Positions 61,155 through 64,000 of a stretch of DNA of 64,000 bases are shown here, one piece after another (position 1 is the stretch's first letter; every line of letters begins with the position of its first letter). The position numbers were made by a program, and so were the translations under genes. The stretch is taken from assembly GCA_963848415.1 (NCBI GenBank), contig CAWKDN010000001.1, positions 186,001 through 250,000 of the forward strand, read 5' to 3'. The notes under the pieces were generated by a model, which had not been told where the DNA came from, ran no database searches, and saw nothing but the letters and a program-made list of their open reading frames with translations. This stretch comes from CAVQBC01 sp963848415 (GTDB lineage Bacteria; Actinomycetota; Thermoleophilia; Solirubrobacterales; Solirubrobacteraceae).

Positions 61155-61259
61155 GCTGGTCTCCTCGGACCGGGCTCGGACTGCAGTCCCTACGGGATAG
61201 CGCCTATGCGCCCGGAACGCAACTTCTCTGGCGCGCAACCGCCCGGCCGGGGGGCGGCG

Positions 61260-61289
61260 CCCGCGGCGGCCCGGCCGGGCCGCCGCGGG
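61260..61289 (-). terminator. 30-bp perfect palindrome, terminator of the MFS gene
   Basis: Fifteen-base arms (CCCGCGGCGGCCCGG and complement) without loop, 14 bp past the exporter stop. It would form a very stable hairpin in RNA. No U-run. Confidence 0.6.
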
Positions 61290-61302
61290 ACACGCGCGGC
61301 CG

Positions 61303-62811
61303 TCAGGCCGCCGCCGGCGCGGGCGTCGGCTCGCCGGCCTTGGCCGCCACGGCGTGCTCGCGGCTGGCCCGGCTGGAGATCAGGACCATGGCGAGCACGG
61401 CGCCCGCCAGGGCGAAGCCGGCGCCGACCAGGAAGGCCGACTGAAAGCCCTGGGTCAGCGCGTCGGGCAGGGCGGCGGGGTTCCCGCCCGCCTCGGTCAT
61501 CAGGTCGTTCGTACGGCTGTTGGCGACCGTCGCCAGGATGGCCAGCCCGAGCGCGCCGCCGACCTGCTGGGAGGTGTTGATCAGCCCGCTCGCGAGCCCG
61601 GCCTCCTGCTCGGGCACGCCCGCCACGGCGGCGATCGTGACCGGCACGAACGCGAACCCGAGCCCGACCGCCGCCAGCAGCGACGGGAACAGGATGTCCG
61701 AGACGTAGCCGCCGCCGGTCGAGACCTGCGCGAACCAGATCAGGCCCGCGGCCACCAGCAGGAGGCCGGTGACCAGGACGGGCTTGAAGCCGAAGCGGGT
61801 GACCAGCTGCGAGGCGACGCCGGCGGAGATGATGATCCCGACCGCGAGCGGCAGGTAGGAGAGCCCGGCCTTCAGGGCGTCGTAGCCGAGCACCTGCTGC
61901 ATGTAGAGCGAGACGAAGAAGAACATCGAGAACAGCGACATCGCGATCAGCACCGCCACCACGTTGGCGCCGGTGAGCGTCCGCAGGCGGAAGATCGAGA
62001 AGCGCACGAGCGGCTCGGCCGTCCGCAGCTCGATCGCGACGAACGCGGCCAGCAGGGCCAGCGAGATCGCCCCGAGCCCGAGCGTCTGCAGCGAGCCCCA
62101 GCCCACGTCGACCGTGTCGACCAGCGTGTAGACGAGCAGCGAGAGCCCGGCCGTGACCGTGATCGCCCCGGCGATGTCGAAGTGGCGCGAGCCCTCGCGC
62201 CGGCTCTCGACCAGCAGGCGCGGCGCGAGCACGGCGGCGAGGACGCCGATCGGCACATTGACGAACAGCACCCACTCCCAGCCCGCCCACTCGGTGAGCA
62301 TGCCGCCGAGCAGCACGCCCGCGGCGCCGCCCGAGCCGGCGACCGCGCCCCACACACCGAGCGCCTTGTTGCGCTCGGCGCCCTCGGCGAACATGTTGGT
62401 CACGATCGACAGGGCGGCCGGCGAGAGCAGTGCCGCGCCGAGGCCCTGGACCGCACGGGCGGCGATCAACATCGCCTCGGTCTGCGCCAGCCCGCCGGCC
62501 AGCGACGCGATCGAGAAGAGGATCAGGCCGACGATGAACAAGCGCCGGCGGCCGAGCAGGTCGGCCAGACGACCACCGAGCAGCAGGAAGCCGCCGAAGG
62601 CGAGCGTGTAGGCGTTGACCACCCACGACAGGCTCTCCTGGGAGAACTCGAGGTCGCGCCCGATGGAGGGCAGCGCGACGTTGACGATCGAGGCGTCCAG
62701 GATGACCACGAACTGAGCGAGCGCCAGCAGCGCCAGCGCGATCATCTTCGAGCGGTCGGTCATGGCGGCGGCCTCCGGTGGGACGCCTGCGGGGGAGGTG
62801 GTGTGCGACAT
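61303..62811 (-). CDS. MFS multidrug exporter, DHA2 (14-TM, EmrB/QacA) family
   Basis: 502 residues from ATG 62811 (CCAGGAGC upstream); ATG 62763 is a second option. DHA2 motifs: LDASIVNVALPSIGRDL, motif A GGRLADLLGRRRLFIVG, antiporter motif C-like AVAGSGGAAGVLLGG, and about 14 helices. It exports drugs by proton antiport. Divergent from TetR at 62913 with shared operator, the classic regulator-pump pair. Terminated by a strong palindrome. Confidence 0.95.
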   Translation of the reverse strand: MSHTTSPAGVPPEAAAMTDRSKMIALALLALAQFVVILDASIVNVALPSIGRDLEFSQESLSWVVNAYTLAFGGFLLLGGRLADLLGRRRLFIVGLILFSIASLAGGLAQTEAMLIAARAVQGLGAALLSPAALSIVTNMFAEGAERNKALGVWGAVAGSGGAAGVLLGGMLTEWAGWEWVLFVNVPIGVLAAVLAPRLLVESRREGSRHFDIAGAITVTAGLSLLVYTLVDTVDVGWGSLQTLGLGAISLALLAAFVAIELRTAEPLVRFSIFRLRTLTGANVVAVLIAMSLFSMFFFVSLYMQQVLGYDALKAGLSYLPLAVGIIISAGVASQLVTRFGFKPVLVTGLLLVAAGLIWFAQVSTGGGYVSDILFPSLLAAVGLGFAFVPVTIAAVAGVPEQEAGLASGLINTSQQVGGALGLAILATVANSRTNDLMTEAGGNPAALPDALTQGFQSAFLVGAGFALAGAVLAMVLISSRASREHAVAAKAGEPTPAPAAA

Positions 62812-62845
62812 ACGAGTGGAGAGCTCCTGGGGAGGAAGGTGAAGG

Positions 62846-62888
62846 GGAATTCCGGTTTCGCTTCCGACCATACGGAATTGACGTTCCG
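62846..62888. promoter_or_regulatory. GGAA/TTCC operator elements between exporter and TetR
   Basis: Two related palindromes: GGAATTCC at 62846-62853 and CGGAA-N6-TTCCG at 62873-62888. The second covers the -35 of the TetR promoter. Suitable for autorepression and exporter control by the TetR protein. Confidence 0.6.
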
Positions 62889-62906
62889 GTTGTCAAGGCC
62901 TATCTT
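62878..62906 (+). promoter_or_regulatory. Promoter of the TetR gene, leaderless
   Basis: TTGACG (-35) at 62878-62883 and TATCTT (-10) at 62901-62906, 17 bp apart. The expected transcription start, about 7 bases later, is the A of ATG 62913, so the mRNA is probably leaderless; no ribosome site is visible. Confidence 0.65.
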
Positions 62907-62912
62907 GTGAAC

Positions 62913-63527
62913 ATGTCCCTCGCCGCCGCCGGACCGGCGACGCCGGTCTCGCGCCCCCTCCGGGCCGACGCCCGCCGCAACCGCGAACGGGTGCTCGGCG
63001 CCGCCCGGCTGGCGTTCGCCGAGTACGGCCGCGAGGCCCAGATGGACGAGATCGCCCGCCGCGCGCAGGTCGGCGTCGGCACCGTCTACCGGCACTTCCC
63101 CACCAAGGAGGCGCTGATCGGCGCGCTGGTCGAGGACGCGTTCGCCCGCGTCGCCGCCCACGCCCGCGAGGCGCTCGCGCGCGACGATCCGTGGGAGGCG
63201 TTCACCTCCGTCGTCTGGTTCGGCGGCGAGCAGATCGCCGGCGACCGGGTGATGGCCGAGGTCCTGGCCGGCCTGCCCGAGGCGATGGAGTCCGCGCGCG
63301 GGCCCCAGGGCGACCTGTACGAGACGATGACCGAGATCATGCGCCGGGCGCAGGCCGCGGGCGCGCTGCGCGCGGACGCCTGCGTCGACGACATCCCGAT
63401 GGTCATGTGCGGCGTCGGGATGGGCTCGCTCAAGGAGCATCCCTGCGAGGCGTCCTGGCGCCGCTACGTCGCGCTGCTGATCGACGGCTTCCGCGCCGGG
63501 TCGGCCCAGACCCCGATGCCCGGCTGA
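62913..63527 (+). CDS. TetR family transcriptional regulator
   Basis: 204 residues from ATG 62913. Helix-turn-helix: RRNRERVLGAARLAFAEYGR, MDEIARRAQVGVGTVYRHFP, TKEALIGALVEDAF. The C-terminal domain (SBP-like TetR_C) contains VVWFGGEQIAGDRVMAEVLA. Likely repressor of the divergent DHA2 exporter. Drug ligand unknown. Confidence 0.95.
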   Translation: MSLAAAGPATPVSRPLRADARRNRERVLGAARLAFAEYGREAQMDEIARRAQVGVGTVYRHFPTKEALIGALVEDAFARVAAHAREALARDDPWEAFTSVVWFGGEQIAGDRVMAEVLAGLPEAMESARGPQGDLYETMTEIMRRAQAAGALRADACVDDIPMVMCGVGMGSLKEHPCEASWRRYVALLIDGFRAGSAQTPMPG

Positions 63528-63562
63528 CGACCGCCGCGGATGCCGGTACTAGGCTCCGGGGC

Positions 63563-64000
63563 ATGACCGATCTCGCCGACCCTGAAGCCCAGGCGGTCGC
63601 CTGGGACCTGGACGACCTGCTCGACGGCGCGGCCCCCGCGGCCGGCGAACCCCAGGCCGCCGTGGACGCCATGCTCGCCGAGGGCCTGCGCCGCGCGACC
63701 GACTTCGCCGCCTCCCACGCCGGCCGGGTCGCCGACCTCGACGGGCCGGGGCTCGAGACCGCCATGCGCGAGCTCGCCGAGCTGCAGGAGCTCGTCGGCC
63801 GGGCCGGCTCCTACGCGATGCTGAGCTTCTCGACCGACACGGCCGACCCGGCGCGCGGGGCGCTGCTGCAGCGCGTGCAGGAGCAGGGCACCGCGATCGA
63901 GACGGCGCTGCTGTTCTTCGAGCTCGAGTGGGCGAAGATCGACGACGAGCGCGCCGACGCGCTGCTCGCGGGCGACGGCCTGGACTTCTGCCGCCACTAC
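63563..64000 (+). CDS. M3 family oligoendopeptidase (PepF-like), N-terminal part (truncated by window edge)
   Basis: 146 codons from ATG 63563 with the N-terminal helical region of M3/PepF peptidases: QAVAWDLDDLLDGA, VADLDGPGLETAMRELAELQ, AGSYAMLSFSTDTADPARG, FFELEWAKIDDERADALLAG. The zinc site (HExxH) lies beyond the window. These cytoplasmic peptidases degrade peptides of 6-20 residues. Family call rests on N-terminal resemblance only. Confidence 0.8.
   Translation, partial: MTDLADPEAQAVAWDLDDLLDGAAPAAGEPQAAVDAMLAEGLRRATDFAASHAGRVADLDGPGLETAMRELAELQELVGRAGSYAMLSFSTDTADPARGALLQRVQEQGTAIETALLFFELEWAKIDDERADALLAGDGLDFCRHY

Overview
The window is very GC-rich (third positions almost always G or C). 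GTG and TTG starts and 4-bp stop/start overlaps (GTGA, ATGA, CTGA) are frequent. It carries a CHAD/Ppk1/Ppx polyphosphate cluster, an OpcA-containing pentose-phosphate operon and a sulfite-oxidase-like/ferredoxin-reductase/DUF6510 cluster. Together these point to a high-GC actinobacterium, most likely of the Thermoleophilia/Solirubrobacterales type. That placement is an inference from gene style and content, because no rRNA gene or species marker lies in the window. I saw no tRNA, rRNA, CRISPR array, insertion sequence or prophage.

Layout. 1-8 kb: a truncated ABC-F ATPase, a frame-broken MarR-PDZ regulator abutting a 5'-truncated DJ-1/PfpI gene, an exported GDPD-like protein lacking catalytic residues, a two-domain SDR reductase, an M23 endopeptidase and a ClC channel. 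8-13 kb: polyphosphate operon ppx-CHAD-CHAD-ppk1-HD (minus strand). 13-23 kb: an ABC-2 exporter and small regulator/enzyme units (GNAT, metallophosphatase, cupins, MerR, SorA-like/FNR/DUF6510, CGNR, dienelactone hydrolase/TetR, MarR, alpha/beta hydrolase). 23-28 kb: three tiny membrane proteins, a 23-residue-period repeat protein, two tandem S51 peptidases, a frameshifted glycosyltransferase, a sulfatase remnant and an HxlR regulator. 28-34 kb: oxidative pentose-phosphate operon gnd-zwf-opcA-pgl-ROK kinase-rpiB, every junction overlapping. 34-39 kb: CapA-like lipoprotein, a 59-residue small ORF coupled to a helical-repeat protein, and a GH15 glucoamylase-like enzyme.

39-50 kb: msrB, a DHFR-like reductase, a phosphotransferase, a methyltransferase/thioredoxin-reductase-like pair divergent from an XRE-cupin regulator, a MacB/FtsX-type ABC exporter whose permease seems to start at CTG, a metallophosphatase lipoprotein, a class III aminotransferase and a short cobalamin-independent methionine synthase behind a strong promoter and a 5' hairpin. 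50-57.7 kb: a decayed or mis-sequenced secreted protein, two DHFR-like genes with a CDGSH gene divergent from ArsR-SRPBCC around a perfect 16-bp palindrome, an EamA transporter, and frame-disrupted GH13 and acyl-CoA dehydrogenase genes. 57.7-64 kb: DoxX-like protein, modABC, a hypothetical gene, a DHA2 multidrug exporter divergent from its likely TetR repressor, and the start of an M3 oligoendopeptidase.

About a dozen single-base frame breaks are concentrated in five or six genes (1.0-1.25, 17.6, 27.0, 51.3-51.4 and 55.0-57.3 kb) while the other roughly 60 genes are intact. Either these are uncorrected sequencing indels or local gene decay; raw-read inspection would decide. The most distinctive biology is the 374-residue repeat protein at 23.8-24.9 kb, the polyphosphate operon with a variant (His-Cys) HD protein, the MarR-PDZ fusion, and the two probable CTG-initiated genes.
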